From assembly GCF_022267315.1 (NCBI RefSeq), contig NZ_JAIKLE010000015.1:1-64000 (forward strand): a stretch of 64,000 nucleotides of DNA. Reading direction: 5' to 3'. A program made the position numbers and the translations under genes. Below are positions 44,118 through 54,073 of the stretch, piece by piece. The stretch is from Maribellus maritimus (lineage in GTDB: Bacteria > Bacteroidota > Bacteroidia > Bacteroidales > Prolixibacteraceae). The stretch's first letter is position 1. Each line of letters opens with the position of its first letter. The notes beneath the pieces were generated by a model. That model saw nothing but the letters and a program-made list of their open reading frames with translations. It was not told where the DNA came from and did not search any database.

Positions 44118-45530
44118 ATGAAAAAATTAAGTCTTTTAGTCCTTGTCTTAATCTTTGCCTGCGGAAGTAAATTACAGGCAGAAGAAAAACCCAATATCGT
44201 TTTTATATTAATCGACGATATGGGATGGAAAGATGTTGGATTTATGGGGTCGGAATATTATGAAACCCCCAACATCGATAAACTGGCAGATAACGGGATG
44301 CGCTTTACACAGGCTTATGCAAATGCTGCCAATTGTGCTCCAACACGTTCCTGTATTTTAAGCGGGCAATATACTCCACGTCACGGCGTGTATACGGTTG
44401 GAAATCCCAATCGCGGAAAAGCTCAGTCACGGCGGTTGCTGGCGTATGAAAACTCGTTGAGTATTTCGCTCGACAAAATTACCATTGCCGAAGCATTAAA
44501 GCCTGCTGGTTATGTGAGTGCCGCAATTGGAAAATGGCATGTCGGAAATACACCTCAGGAACAAGGCTTTGATTTTGGTATCGAACGCGATGAAATGGGG
44601 TACAAAGGCCATTTAAAAGAAGGAGCGGCTTACCTTGCCGATACTCTCACAGACATTGCAATTAATTTTATAGAAAAGAACAACCCAAAAGAAACAGGGA
44701 AGCCCTTTTTTGTTTATTTGGCACACCATTCAGTACATACTCCCATTCAGGCAAAAGAAGGTTACAGCAAAAAGTACGAAAAGAAAGAGGGAGTAGGATG
44801 TCAAAGTCAGGCGGAATATGCAGCTATGGTTCAGAGTGTTGATGAAAGTGTTGCCCGGATTAACAGCTCACTGGAAGAACTGGGTTTAAGCGAAAATACC
44901 ATTCTGATATTCTTTTCGGATAACGGCGGCCACGGTACTTATACTTGTCAGAAGCCACTACGGGGAGGTAAAGGCATGTATTATGAAGGAGGAATCAGGG
45001 AACCGATGTTTGTTTACTGGCCCGGGACTGTTAAAGCAGGTACAAGCTGCGAGCAGCCCGTAATCAGTACCGATTTTTATCCTACTTTTTTAAAACTGGC
45101 AGGAGCTAAGCCTCCTCAAGATTACACGCTCGACGGCGTAGATATTACTCCTTTGTTCAGAGGAAAGAGTTCGCTAAAAAGGGATCCTTTATTCTGGTAC
45201 TTTCCCGCATATTTGCAAGCTTACAGCGGGATGACTGATGAGTCCAGGGATCCGGCTTTTCGTACCCGTCCGGTGAGCGTTATCCGCGATGGCGACTGGA
45301 AACTCCTGCTCTTTCATGAAGAATGGAGCCTGGACGGCGGCAGAGAGAAAATTTCAACAAATAATTCGGTTGAATTATACAATCTTAAAACAGATATTGG
45401 CGAAACAACCAATCTTGCAAATATTGAAACAAAAAAACGGGATGAATTGATTGATAAATTATTCGGGTTGCAGGAAAAAACGGGAGCATCCATAGTTCAT
45501 AATTCCAATCCGAAATATAAAAGTGAATAG
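44118..45530 (+). CDS. Family S1 sulfatase 2 (PUL3)
   Basis: This 470-residue sulfatase has a lipobox-like or signal-peptide start (LIFACGSKLQA). ILIDDMGWKDVG begins the metal site and C73 in CAPTRSCILSG is the formylglycine site, with Thr in the place usually held by Ser. AAIGKWHVG carries the Lys and His of the active site, and FFSDNGGHGTYT the second Asp-Asn pair. The sequence MGSEYYETPNIDKLADNGM and the GGIREPM motif are typical for the family. The 234-nt gap before it is the largest inside the enzyme part of PUL3 and may contain its own promoter; nothing else is seen there. Confidence 0.93.
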   Translation: MKKLSLLVLVLIFACGSKLQAEEKPNIVFILIDDMGWKDVGFMGSEYYETPNIDKLADNGMRFTQAYANAANCAPTRSCILSGQYTPRHGVYTVGNPNRGKAQSRRLLAYENSLSISLDKITIAEALKPAGYVSAAIGKWHVGNTPQEQGFDFGIERDEMGYKGHLKEGAAYLADTLTDIAINFIEKNNPKETGKPFFVYLAHHSVHTPIQAKEGYSKKYEKKEGVGCQSQAEYAAMVQSVDESVARINSSLEELGLSENTILIFFSDNGGHGTYTCQKPLRGGKGMYYEGGIREPMFVYWPGTVKAGTSCEQPVISTDFYPTFLKLAGAKPPQDYTLDGVDITPLFRGKSSLKRDPLFWYFPAYLQAYSGMTDESRDPAFRTRPVSVIRDGDWKLLLFHEEWSLDGGREKISTNNSVELYNLKTDIGETTNLANIETKKRDELIDKLFGLQEKTGASIVHNSNPKYKSE

Positions 45531-45568
45531 GTTGATTCTTAGTAAAATATGCTAAAGTATTTACAGTA

Positions 45569-47755
45569 ATGCAAAAAATCTTCATCGTTCTTTTTTTTCT
45601 TTTTATAGGTGCACAGATAAATGCACAGGTAATCCACATTGAGACAAAAAATACATCACTTGTTTTTAGTGTTTCAAAAAAAGGGAAAGTATATCAATCA
45701 CATTATGGTGGGCATTTAAAGTCAATAAAAGGAATTGAAAAGATACAGTCGTATATAAGCGAAATATACCCCTCTTTCGGAAACGGAAGTTCCGACGAAG
45801 TGGCTGTTATTGTAACACATTCCGATGGAACAATGGCTACTGATTTGTTTTATCAGTCACATGAGCAGAAACTGTCTGATGGAGTTCAGGAAACCGTTGT
45901 TCACCTTAAGGACAAAAAACTTCCTTTCTTTGTCGATTTGTGTTTCCGCGCCTATCAGGAAGAAAATGTAATTGAACAAAATGTTGTAATTTCTCATCAG
46001 GAGAAAGGCGAAGTGCGTTTGGATCAGTTTGCTTCCTCTGCACTGGCGTTTAAAGCTGAAAGTTACTATCTGACACATTTTAACGGCAGTTGGGCCCGCG
46101 AGATGCACATAAGTGAGGAAAAATTAAGCAACGGAGTAAAAAGTATTGAAACCAGGCGGGGAGTGCGTACTACCGAATATGAAAATCCCTCATTTGTTAT
46201 GGCTTTAAACCAGGCAGCGAGCGAAGACAATGGTGAGGTAATAATGGGAGCGCTTGCCTGGATGGGAAACTATAAACTGTCTTTTCAGGTCGACGACCAG
46301 GAAAGATGTCAGTTTATTGGAGGAATAAATCTTTTTGCATCCGCATATACGATTTCCGCCGGTGAGAAATTTGAAACTCCACGTATGATATTAACTTATA
46401 ATTCAAGCGGTAAAAATCAGGCATCAATTAATCTGCACCGCTGGGCGCGAAAATACAATCTGCAGGATGGAAATGCCATCAGGCCGATTGTTTTAAACAG
46501 TTGGGAAGGTGCATATTTTAATTTCGATGCCGCTCGCTTAAAAGAAATGATGGATGGAGCGGCCGAGATGGGAGTGGAAATCTTTGTTTTGGATGATGGC
46601 TGGTTTGGAAATAAATATCCCCGCAATTCGGATAAAGCCGGGTTGGGTGACTGGCAGGTAAACCGGAAAAAACTTCCGGCAGGTATCGACAACCTGATTG
46701 ATTACACAGAAAGAAAAGGGATGAAGTTTGGTATTTGGGTTGAACCCGAGATGGTAAATCCCAAAAGTGAATTGGCTGAAAATCACCCGGAATGGATCAT
46801 TCAGCGAAAAAATAACCGCGAGCCGATATTAACGAGAAATCAGTTATTGTTAGATCTTGCAAATCCAAAAGTACAGGACTTTGTGTTTGGTATAATTGAC
46901 AATTTGTTAAGTGAACATTCGCGTATCGCCTATATAAAATGGGATGCAAACCGGCATATTCAAAATTTTGGATCGACTTTTCTTGATGACGATAAACAAT
47001 CGCATTTATGGATTGACTATTCACGCGGACTGGAGTCCGTATTTTTTCGTTTGCAGGAAAAATATCCCGGAATAATTTTTCAGGCTTGTTCTTCCGGTGG
47101 CGGGCGAGTCGATTTTTCTTCGATGAAATATACACACGAATTTTGGGCAAGCGACGATACCGATCCTTACGAGCGTTTATTTATTCAATGGGGAACAAAC
47201 CATATTTACCCGCCAATTGCAACCGCGGCCCATGTTACCAAATCTCCTAACCATCAAACCGGGCGTGAGACTTCATTAAAGTTCAGGTTTGATGTCGCTT
47301 TCGGCGGCAGACTCGGCATGGAATTGCGACCGGATGATTTGGAACCGGAGCAGGTAGATTATGCAAAATCAGCCATAAAACTTTACAAGGAAATCAGGCC
47401 GGTTATTCAGTTTGGAGATCTGTATCGTTTGCAATCGCCTTATGATAGCGATGGTTTTGCTTCAATCAACTATGTATTGCCCGATAAATCGGAAGCAATT
47501 TTAATGGTTTACAGTCACGAATTCCACCGGCGTATGGAAAGAGCGGTCGTAAAAATGAAAGGCCTGGATGAGGATGCTTTATATAAAATTACGGAACTGA
47601 ATAAAGCGGCAAAAAGACCACATATTGTTTTTGATAACCAAATAATTTCAGGTTCGGTTTTAATGAATACCGGTTTTAAAGTTAACCTGAAAAAACCACT
47701 GGAAAGTGCCGTTTTTAAAGTCGAAAAGGTGACTGGGGAATCGTCTGCTAATTAG
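45569..47755 (+). CDS. GH36 alpha-galactosidase (PUL3)
   Basis: This 728-residue secreted enzyme (signal peptide to about residue 20, AQINAQ) has a full GH36 layout: an N-terminal beta-supersandwich domain (about 25-300), a TIM barrel (about 305-640) and a C-terminal beta domain. VLDDGWFG is the family signature. The nucleophile is D459 in KWDANRHI and the acid/base is D529 in ASDDTDPYER, 70 residues later as in characterised members. It also has the CSSGGGRVD loop. It should remove terminal alpha-linked galactose. Its place amid five sulfatases suggests the galactose belongs to a sulfated galactan and must be desulfated first. The gap to sulfatase 3 is 13 nt. Confidence 0.95.
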   Translation: MQKIFIVLFFLFIGAQINAQVIHIETKNTSLVFSVSKKGKVYQSHYGGHLKSIKGIEKIQSYISEIYPSFGNGSSDEVAVIVTHSDGTMATDLFYQSHEQKLSDGVQETVVHLKDKKLPFFVDLCFRAYQEENVIEQNVVISHQEKGEVRLDQFASSALAFKAESYYLTHFNGSWAREMHISEEKLSNGVKSIETRRGVRTTEYENPSFVMALNQAASEDNGEVIMGALAWMGNYKLSFQVDDQERCQFIGGINLFASAYTISAGEKFETPRMILTYNSSGKNQASINLHRWARKYNLQDGNAIRPIVLNSWEGAYFNFDAARLKEMMDGAAEMGVEIFVLDDGWFGNKYPRNSDKAGLGDWQVNRKKLPAGIDNLIDYTERKGMKFGIWVEPEMVNPKSELAENHPEWIIQRKNNREPILTRNQLLLDLANPKVQDFVFGIIDNLLSEHSRIAYIKWDANRHIQNFGSTFLDDDKQSHLWIDYSRGLESVFFRLQEKYPGIIFQACSSGGGRVDFSSMKYTHEFWASDDTDPYERLFIQWGTNHIYPPIATAAHVTKSPNHQTGRETSLKFRFDVAFGGRLGMELRPDDLEPEQVDYAKSAIKLYKEIRPVIQFGDLYRLQSPYDSDGFASINYVLPDKSEAILMVYSHEFHRRMERAVVKMKGLDEDALYKITELNKAAKRPHIVFDNQIISGSVLMNTGFKVNLKKPLESAVFKVEKVTGESSAN

Positions 47756-47768
47756 AATAGTTTTTGAA

Positions 47769-49328
47769 ATGAAGTTAAATATTGCATTTTTAATCATTTT
47801 ATTGGGGCTTACCTCTGGTAAGGAAGAGAAACCGCAAGCGCGTCCTAACATTCTGTTTTGTATTGCCGACGATGCATCGTTTCCCTATATGGGGGCTTAC
47901 GGATGTTCATGGGTTAAAACACCTGCTTTTGACAAGGTAGCAAGCAGCGGGGTATTGTTTACTAATGCATACACACCCAACGCAAAATGTGCTCCGTCAA
48001 GAGCCTGTATTTTGACCGGAAGAAATTCCTGGCAATTGGAAGAAGCAGGAAATCATGTGGGAAATTTCCCAAAAAAGTTTACGTCCTATGTGGAGGAATT
48101 AAAAGACCACGGATATTTTGTGGGTTATACCGGAAAAAGTTGGGAACCTGGTAATCCGGGTACAATTAACGGGAAGAGAAGAGAGTTAACCGGAAGAGCA
48201 TACAACCAGGTAAAAAAAGAAAAGCCGACACGGTGGATTTCAGCAACCGATTATTCTACCAATTTCGATCACTTTTTAAATGATGTTCCTGATGGACGAC
48301 CATGGTGTTTTTGGTATGGAGGGCGTGAACCTCATCGCCGATATGAATTTGGTTCGGGAATAAAAAAAGGAGGTAAAACATTGGATATGATTGATGAAGT
48401 TCCCGGATTTTGGCCCGATAACGATACGGTGCGAACAGACATGCTTGATTATGCTTTTGAGGTAGAATATTTTGATAGTCAATTATTGCAAATATTAAAT
48501 AAGCTGGAAGAAACCGGGCAACTCGAAAATACGGTTGTTGTGGTTACATCCGATAACGGAATGCCTTTTCCCAGGTGTAAAGCGCAGGAGTATGAAATGT
48601 CAAATCATATGCCTTTTGCGATAATGTGGCCGGATGGGATTAAGAACCCGGGAAGAGTGAGCGATGAATATGTTTCATTTATCGATATCAGCCCGACTTT
48701 TCTGGAGGTAGCCGGGGTCTCTGAAAGTGAAAGAGGGATGCAAAAAATTACCGGGCGTTCATTGCTACCTATTCTGAAAGATAATAAGTTAAGCCAGGGC
48801 GGGGAAAACTTTGTTTTGATAGGACGTGAGCGACACGATTTTGGACGCCCCAACAATCAGGGCTATCCAATACGGGGAATTATCGAAGATGAGATGCTTT
48901 ATCTTTATAATTTCAAAACAGAGTTATGGCCGGCAGGAAACCCTGAAACAGGATATCTAGATTGCGACGGAAGTCCGACAAAAACATTCATTCTAAATGA
49001 AAGACGGGAAAATGGTCAAAGTAAATACTGGCAACTGGCATTTGGAAAACGTCAGCAGGAAGAGCTTTATAACCTGAAAGAAGATCCGTATTGTTTGGAT
49101 AATTTATGCAACGTAGTTGATTTTGAACAGGTAAAAGAAAAGCTAAAAAATAAACTTTTTGAACAACTCAAAAATCAGGAAGACCCACGAATGTTTGGCA
49201 ATGGAGATGTGTTTGACAATTATCCGTTTCAGTCGGATAAGTTCTGGAACTTTTACGAGAAATATATGAATGGCGATCGTTCGGTAAATACCGGCTGGGT
49301 AAATGTTACCGACTTTGAAATAAAATAA
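47769..49328 (+). CDS. Family S1 sulfatase 3, heparan N-sulfatase-like (PUL3)
   Basis: This 519-residue sulfatase has a signal peptide. CIADDASFPYMGAYG begins the metal site and C74 in CAPSRACILTG is the formylglycine site. The DDASFPYMGAYG start, GYTGKSWEPG and VTSDNGMPFPRCK resemble the group that includes heparan N-sulfatase (often labelled S1_8). In marine Bacteroidota, members of this group act on other sulfated glycans too, so N-sulfate should not be assumed. It lies 13 nt after the GH36 gene and 13 nt before sulfatase 4. Confidence 0.92.
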   Translation: MKLNIAFLIILLGLTSGKEEKPQARPNILFCIADDASFPYMGAYGCSWVKTPAFDKVASSGVLFTNAYTPNAKCAPSRACILTGRNSWQLEEAGNHVGNFPKKFTSYVEELKDHGYFVGYTGKSWEPGNPGTINGKRRELTGRAYNQVKKEKPTRWISATDYSTNFDHFLNDVPDGRPWCFWYGGREPHRRYEFGSGIKKGGKTLDMIDEVPGFWPDNDTVRTDMLDYAFEVEYFDSQLLQILNKLEETGQLENTVVVVTSDNGMPFPRCKAQEYEMSNHMPFAIMWPDGIKNPGRVSDEYVSFIDISPTFLEVAGVSESERGMQKITGRSLLPILKDNKLSQGGENFVLIGRERHDFGRPNNQGYPIRGIIEDEMLYLYNFKTELWPAGNPETGYLDCDGSPTKTFILNERRENGQSKYWQLAFGKRQQEELYNLKEDPYCLDNLCNVVDFEQVKEKLKNKLFEQLKNQEDPRMFGNGDVFDNYPFQSDKFWNFYEKYMNGDRSVNTGWVNVTDFEIK

Positions 49329-49341
49329 ACAAAGCGAAGCT

Positions 49342-50760
49342 ATGAAAAAATATTTTTTGGTTTTAATCCTGATTTTTAGTCTTTTTAGTAGCATTGCAAA
49401 AAAACCTAATGTAGTATTAATTGTAGTTGATGATTTGGGTTGGACGGACTTAGGTTATTCTGGAAGTGATTTCTACCTGACCCCCAACATAGATAAATTG
49501 GCAACTGAGGGAATGGTATTTACTAATGGATATGCGTCTTGCACCGTATGTTCCCCAAGTCGGGCTGCCATCATGAGTGGAAAGTATCCGGCTACATTAA
49601 ACTGCACAGACTGGATTAGTGGTCATAAAATGCCTTGGGCAAAACTGGCTATACCCAAATGGACCCAGCACCTGGATGAAAATGAGATAACATTGGCAGA
49701 ATCCTTAAAGGCAGATAACTACAATACTGTTCACCTTGGGAAGTGGCATTTGGGAGAGGAAGAAAAATATTGGCCCGAAAATCAGGGGTTTGATGTAAAT
49801 ATTGGCGGTTATAAGCAAGGTAGCCCCCAAAATGATGAAGGAGGCAGTTATTTTTCTCCTTACTTTAATCCCCGGTTATCGGATGGTCCTAAGAATGAAT
49901 ATTTGACCGAAAGGCTGGCAAATGAGGCGATTAAGTATTTTGAAATACACAAATCGGATGATAAGCCGTTTTTTATGAACCTGTGGTTTTACAGTGTACA
50001 CAGGCCTTTACAGGCAAAAGAAGATAAAATTGAAAAGTATAGAGCTCTAAGGGATACCACAAAACGTCATCATAACCCTGTGTATGCAGCTATGGTTGAA
50101 CATGTGGATGATGCAGTTGGAAAATTGCTGAATATGCTAGAAGAATCCGGTCTTGAAAAAGAAACTATTATTTTGTTTACCAGTGACAATGGTGGTTTAA
50201 TTGGCAATCGTAATAAAATAAGTAAGCAGGTTACTTCAAACTATCCGTTACGCTCAGGTAAGGGAGATTGTTATGAAGGTGGTGTTCGTGTCCCTTTTAT
50301 TATAAAATGGCCGGAAAAGATAGCTGCTGGAACTATAGATGAAACACCTGTAACTTCCATTGATATTTATCCAACAGTTTTGGGATTAACGGGTTCGCCT
50401 ATGAAGCCTGCATCTGAAATTGATGGTATCGATTTTTCTAAATTAATGGTACAAGGGCAAAAAATAACCCGGGAAGCAATTTATTGGCATTATCCACATT
50501 ATCATCTTCAAGGGGCTACTCCCTATAGCGCAATTCGTAAAGGAGATTGGAAGTTGATTGAATTTTTCGAAACAGGAGAGGTAGAACTGTATAATCTACA
50601 TGATAATATTGAAGAAGATTTGAATTTGGCACTATCTCATCCGGAAAAAGTAAAGGAGTTGATGAATGATCTGGTAAGATGGAGAAAAAAAGCAGGTGCT
50701 CAGCTACCTACAGTTAATACCTCTTATGACGAAACTCGTGCAAGAAAGAGGATAAAATAG
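49342..50760 (+). CDS. Family S1 sulfatase 4 (PUL3)
   Basis: This 472-residue secreted sulfatase has a signal peptide (to about residue 19). IVVDDLGWTDLGYSGSDFY leads to C70 in CSPSRAAIMSG. HLGKWHLGEEEKYWPENQGF supplies the Lys and His, and FTSDNGGL the Asp-Asn pair. The long PKNEYLTERLANEAI stretch and LWFYSVHRPLQ place it with the large group annotated as arylsulfatase A or S1_16-like. The C-terminal tail is basic (ETRARKRIK). It is tightly spaced with sulfatase 3. Confidence 0.93.
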   Translation: MKKYFLVLILIFSLFSSIAKKPNVVLIVVDDLGWTDLGYSGSDFYLTPNIDKLATEGMVFTNGYASCTVCSPSRAAIMSGKYPATLNCTDWISGHKMPWAKLAIPKWTQHLDENEITLAESLKADNYNTVHLGKWHLGEEEKYWPENQGFDVNIGGYKQGSPQNDEGGSYFSPYFNPRLSDGPKNEYLTERLANEAIKYFEIHKSDDKPFFMNLWFYSVHRPLQAKEDKIEKYRALRDTTKRHHNPVYAAMVEHVDDAVGKLLNMLEESGLEKETIILFTSDNGGLIGNRNKISKQVTSNYPLRSGKGDCYEGGVRVPFIIKWPEKIAAGTIDETPVTSIDIYPTVLGLTGSPMKPASEIDGIDFSKLMVQGQKITREAIYWHYPHYHLQGATPYSAIRKGDWKLIEFFETGEVELYNLHDNIEEDLNLALSHPEKVKELMNDLVRWRKKAGAQLPTVNTSYDETRARKRIK

Positions 50761-50850
50761 TTAAGCCTTTTTGGTAAACCATATTTTTGGGATTTTTTTA
50801 CATAAGAATACTTCATTAGAAGCAAAGGAAGACCGAATAAATTAAGAGAC

Positions 50851-52293
50851 ATGAAAAAAATATTGCTAACTTTTTTGGCGATTGTTGTAGGTTTACAAAT
50901 AAAAGCTCAGCAGGAAAAATACAATGTCCTGATGATTTCGGTAGATGATATGAATGACTGGGCTGGTTTTCTAAAAGGATATCCCTATCCTAAAACTCCT
51001 GCGATAGACAAACTTGCCGGAGAAGGAGTCCGGTTTAATAATGCCCATTGTGCAGCTCCCTTGTGCAACCCGTCCAGATCTGCTGTATTAACGGGAATGC
51101 GGCCCGGCACAACAGGACTATATAACAACAAGTATAATTTTAATGATGTTTTAGGTGATGTGGTAACCCTCCCGCGGTATTTCAAAAACAACGGATATTA
51201 TGTTGCCGGAGCGGGTAAATTATTTCACGCAGATTATATCAGCATTAATGATTGGGACGAGTACCTCCTTAGAAATCGGGATAACATTGATTCTAATATT
51301 CAGAAAAACAGGGTAGGAAAGGCTATGTGGGCAGCTATTGACCAGGGAGATGAGGCTCTTGACGATACGAAAATGGTTGATTATGTTATCCATCAGTTAA
51401 AACAGGAACACAACAAACCTTTTTTTCTGCACTGTGGAACATACAAACCGCATTTGCCGTGGTACATCCCTAAAAAATATTTTGACATGCATCCGCTTGA
51501 TTCTATTGTTTTGCCAAATGTAAATGAGAATGATTTTGATGATATTCCACAAATGGGAAAAGAAATGATTAAACATTCAGGTAAAACATGGGGCAGGCTT
51601 AAAGAATCAGGAAAGTGGAAAGAAGCGGTTCAGGCTTATCTGGCCGCGCAATCGTATGCCGATGCACAAATAGGAAGGCTGTTAAAAGCACTTGAAAATA
51701 GCAAATATGCCGGGAATACCATTGTTCTTTTATGGGGAGATCATGGGTGGCATTTGGGCGAAAAGCTTCACTGGTCAAAAAATACACTTTGGGAAGAAGC
51801 AACGCGCGCACCGTTGGTGATTAAAGTTCCCGGCAATATTTCCAATGGAAGAGTGATAAATGAAGCTGTTGATTTTATGAACATATATCCAACCCTGGCA
51901 GATTTTTGTGGACTAGAAATCCCTAAACATTGTGAAGGTTTTAGTATGAAAGAACTGATGGGAAACCCGGATATGTCGATTAAACAGCCGGCAATTACCA
52001 CCTGCGGACAAAATAACCACGCCATGCGCGACGAGAAATGGAGATATATTCATTACAACGACGGGACAGAAGAGCTATACGATCATGAAAAGGATCCAAT
52101 GGAATGGACGAATTTGGCAAACGATCTCCGGTACAATAATATTAAGTCTTTTTTCAAACAATACTTGCCAACACAAAATAAGGAACAGGTTGAAATAGAA
52201 AATTATCATGACGGGTATGTTCGCAAACGCGGGGTAGTAGTTTCTGTTGGCAATCCGGAAGGAATACCATTGGATGAATATTATAAAAATTGA
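50851..52293 (+). CDS. Family S1 sulfatase 5, iduronate-2-sulfatase-like (PUL3)
   Basis: This 480-residue secreted sulfatase (signal peptide to about residue 19) has MISVDDMNDWAGFL at the metal site and C72 in CNPSRSAVLTG, plus AGKLFHADY and LWGDHGWHLGE. These are hallmarks of the iduronate-2-sulfatase-like group (S1_7), in which His replaces the Asn of the Asp-Asn pair (GDHGWHLGE). S1_7 enzymes include exo-acting sulfatases on carrageenan and on glycosaminoglycans, so this is the one member that hints at a substrate. The 90-nt gap before it shows nothing notable. Confidence 0.93.
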   Translation: MKKILLTFLAIVVGLQIKAQQEKYNVLMISVDDMNDWAGFLKGYPYPKTPAIDKLAGEGVRFNNAHCAAPLCNPSRSAVLTGMRPGTTGLYNNKYNFNDVLGDVVTLPRYFKNNGYYVAGAGKLFHADYISINDWDEYLLRNRDNIDSNIQKNRVGKAMWAAIDQGDEALDDTKMVDYVIHQLKQEHNKPFFLHCGTYKPHLPWYIPKKYFDMHPLDSIVLPNVNENDFDDIPQMGKEMIKHSGKTWGRLKESGKWKEAVQAYLAAQSYADAQIGRLLKALENSKYAGNTIVLLWGDHGWHLGEKLHWSKNTLWEEATRAPLVIKVPGNISNGRVINEAVDFMNIYPTLADFCGLEIPKHCEGFSMKELMGNPDMSIKQPAITTCGQNNHAMRDEKWRYIHYNDGTEELYDHEKDPMEWTNLANDLRYNNIKSFFKQYLPTQNKEQVEIENYHDGYVRKRGVVVSVGNPEGIPLDEYYKN

Positions 52294-52469
52294 AAGAGAA
52301 TTATCCTGATTATTTTACCCGTGTGTTAAACTAGCTATGATGTTATTATCATATTGATTGGTGATTCTTCGTTTGAGTGAGGCAGTTCGTTTGTTCTGCC
52401 GAGCGATGATTTTTAATGAGAAATTCTAAAATATTCCTATTTTTAGTTGAAAATCAAAATCAAACGAAA

Positions 52470-53840
52470 ATGAAACAAAACCGTGTCAAAAGAGTCATAC
52501 TGTTTTTTATTGTTGTTTTGATTGCTGCCGCAGGTTGGTTTGTATGGCCCCGGATGCCTATTATTACTGCTTTTGCAGCAAAAGGAATGTGTTCAAGTAT
52601 CTTTCTTGCAGATAAAGAGCAGGAACGTGTGCAGGCTGAAGACCTGTCTTTTTTTCCGATAAGTTTGGCAAAATCAGTAGTCGATTTTGATGAAAAATCT
52701 GTAACCTCGACCGTTTTTGGTTTGGCAAAACGAAAAGCAATTTATCGGGAAGGTCTGGGCGCTGTGCTTGTGTTAGATTCTCCTGAAAATGAACTAAAAA
52801 AATCTGAATTTCAATTACCTTTTCCCGGATACTCGCAAGATACAATCTCCTGGCCCAAGGGAGATTTACTCCCCGATACTTTGCCGGAAGGTTTGGATGT
52901 TGCACGTTTGAATGAATTACTCGACACCTGTTTTGATGAGGCCGGAAGCGAACCTTTCAAAAAAACACTGGGAATTGCAGTGGTCTACAATAATCAGTTG
53001 GTTGCCGAAAAATATTTGAATGGATACAATTATAAAACGATGTTTCACGGTTGGTCAATGACCAAAAGCATTACGGGAGCACTGGCAGGAATTTTAGCTG
53101 ATGAAGGAAAGTTAAATGCGGGTGAACCTGCCGGATTTGAAGAATGGCAGAGTGATGAACGCCGCAAGATTACTGTTAAAGATATTATTCAAATGTCATC
53201 TGGTCTTGATTGGTACGAGAATTATTTCACCATTTCAGATGCTACGGTAATGTTAATGCAAAACGATGATATGCTGGCGTCAATCCTTGATAATAAAGTA
53301 AAATATGAACCGGGAAGTTTCTGGAATTATTCGTCGGGAGATGCAAATTTGCTTTCAGGAATTATTCGCAACAGAATGAATAACGACGAATCTTACCATA
53401 AATTCATATACACAAAGTTGCTGTATCCGACAGGAATGCTGCACACCAAAGTTGAGACTGATGCTGCCGGACTATTTGTGGCTTCTTCGTACAGTTACGG
53501 TTCTACACGCGACTGGGCTCGTTTTGGAATGCTTTTTTTGAATGAAGGAGTTTTCGCAGGTGACACCGTTATTTCAAAAAGTTGGGTCGATTTTATGAAA
53601 ACTCCTGCAACTGCCTCTGATGGTAATTATGCAGGAACTTTTTGGCTCAAGGAATCAAATCCGGAGAATGCACTGCTTGACATTCCCCATGATGTGTTTT
53701 TTGCCGATGGTTTTCTTGGTCAGCGTATTTATATTATTCCTTCAAAGAAATTGGTAGTTGTCAGAATGGGATATGGATATTCGAATTTTGACCTGAATAA
53801 TTTTCTTAGCGGGATTATTGAAACATTGCCTGTGGAATAG
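52470..53840 (+). CDS. Beta-lactamase-family serine hydrolase (PUL3)
   Basis: This is a protein of about 456 residues with an N-terminal transmembrane or signal segment (about residues 10-28, VILFFIVVLIAAAGWFVW). The catalytic domain has the Ser-x-x-Lys motif in WSMTKSITGAL and a Tyr motif in WNYSSGDANLLS, with MSSGLDWYENY between. This places it with class C beta-lactamase/6-aminohexanoate-dimer hydrolase-type esterases. The Met at 52470 is preferred over 52416, which would add 18 residues before the signal. An esterase role on acylated sugars would fit the PUL; a housekeeping peptidase is possible. It ends the PUL3 gene train; no clear terminator follows. Confidence 0.85.
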   Translation: MKQNRVKRVILFFIVVLIAAAGWFVWPRMPIITAFAAKGMCSSIFLADKEQERVQAEDLSFFPISLAKSVVDFDEKSVTSTVFGLAKRKAIYREGLGAVLVLDSPENELKKSEFQLPFPGYSQDTISWPKGDLLPDTLPEGLDVARLNELLDTCFDEAGSEPFKKTLGIAVVYNNQLVAEKYLNGYNYKTMFHGWSMTKSITGALAGILADEGKLNAGEPAGFEEWQSDERRKITVKDIIQMSSGLDWYENYFTISDATVMLMQNDDMLASILDNKVKYEPGSFWNYSSGDANLLSGIIRNRMNNDESYHKFIYTKLLYPTGMLHTKVETDAAGLFVASSYSYGSTRDWARFGMLFLNEGVFAGDTVISKSWVDFMKTPATASDGNYAGTFWLKESNPENALLDIPHDVFFADGFLGQRIYIIPSKKLVVVRMGYGYSNFDLNNFLSGIIETLPVE

Positions 53841-54010
53841 AAGCCACTTTTTTGTTATATCACTTTCTGAATGCGTCTTTCAGATAAAGATAAATTACAT
53901 TCTTATAGCATACTCCCAAATTTTACGGCGAGAGTAAAAAAAATAAGAATAAATAATCCATAAAGGATTGTTCTGCCCGATTGTATATTTTTTGCTATCC
54001 TTTTAATGAT

Positions 54011-54073
54011 ATAAAAAAAGGGCAACTTAAAGTTGCCCCGATAAGTGGACGTTTAAATGTGTTGTGGTAATGG
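54011..54073 (-). ncRNA. Putative small RNA with own promoter and terminator
   Basis: On the minus strand, TAGTTTTG (54087-54080) matches the -7 consensus and predicts a start near 54073. About 35 nt later comes GGGCAACTT/AAGTTGCCC (54038-54020), a perfect 9-bp stem followed by seven T (54019-54013). This defines an RNA of about 62 nt. No leftward protein gene lies to the right that the terminator could serve. The call rests only on promoter and terminator. Confidence 0.4.

Noticed and set aside
45548-45561. 14-mer ATATGCTAAAGTAT shared with 63247-63260, both just before a start codon
   Set aside because: Several chance matches of this length are expected in 64 kb of AT-rich DNA, and the two genes are unrelated.
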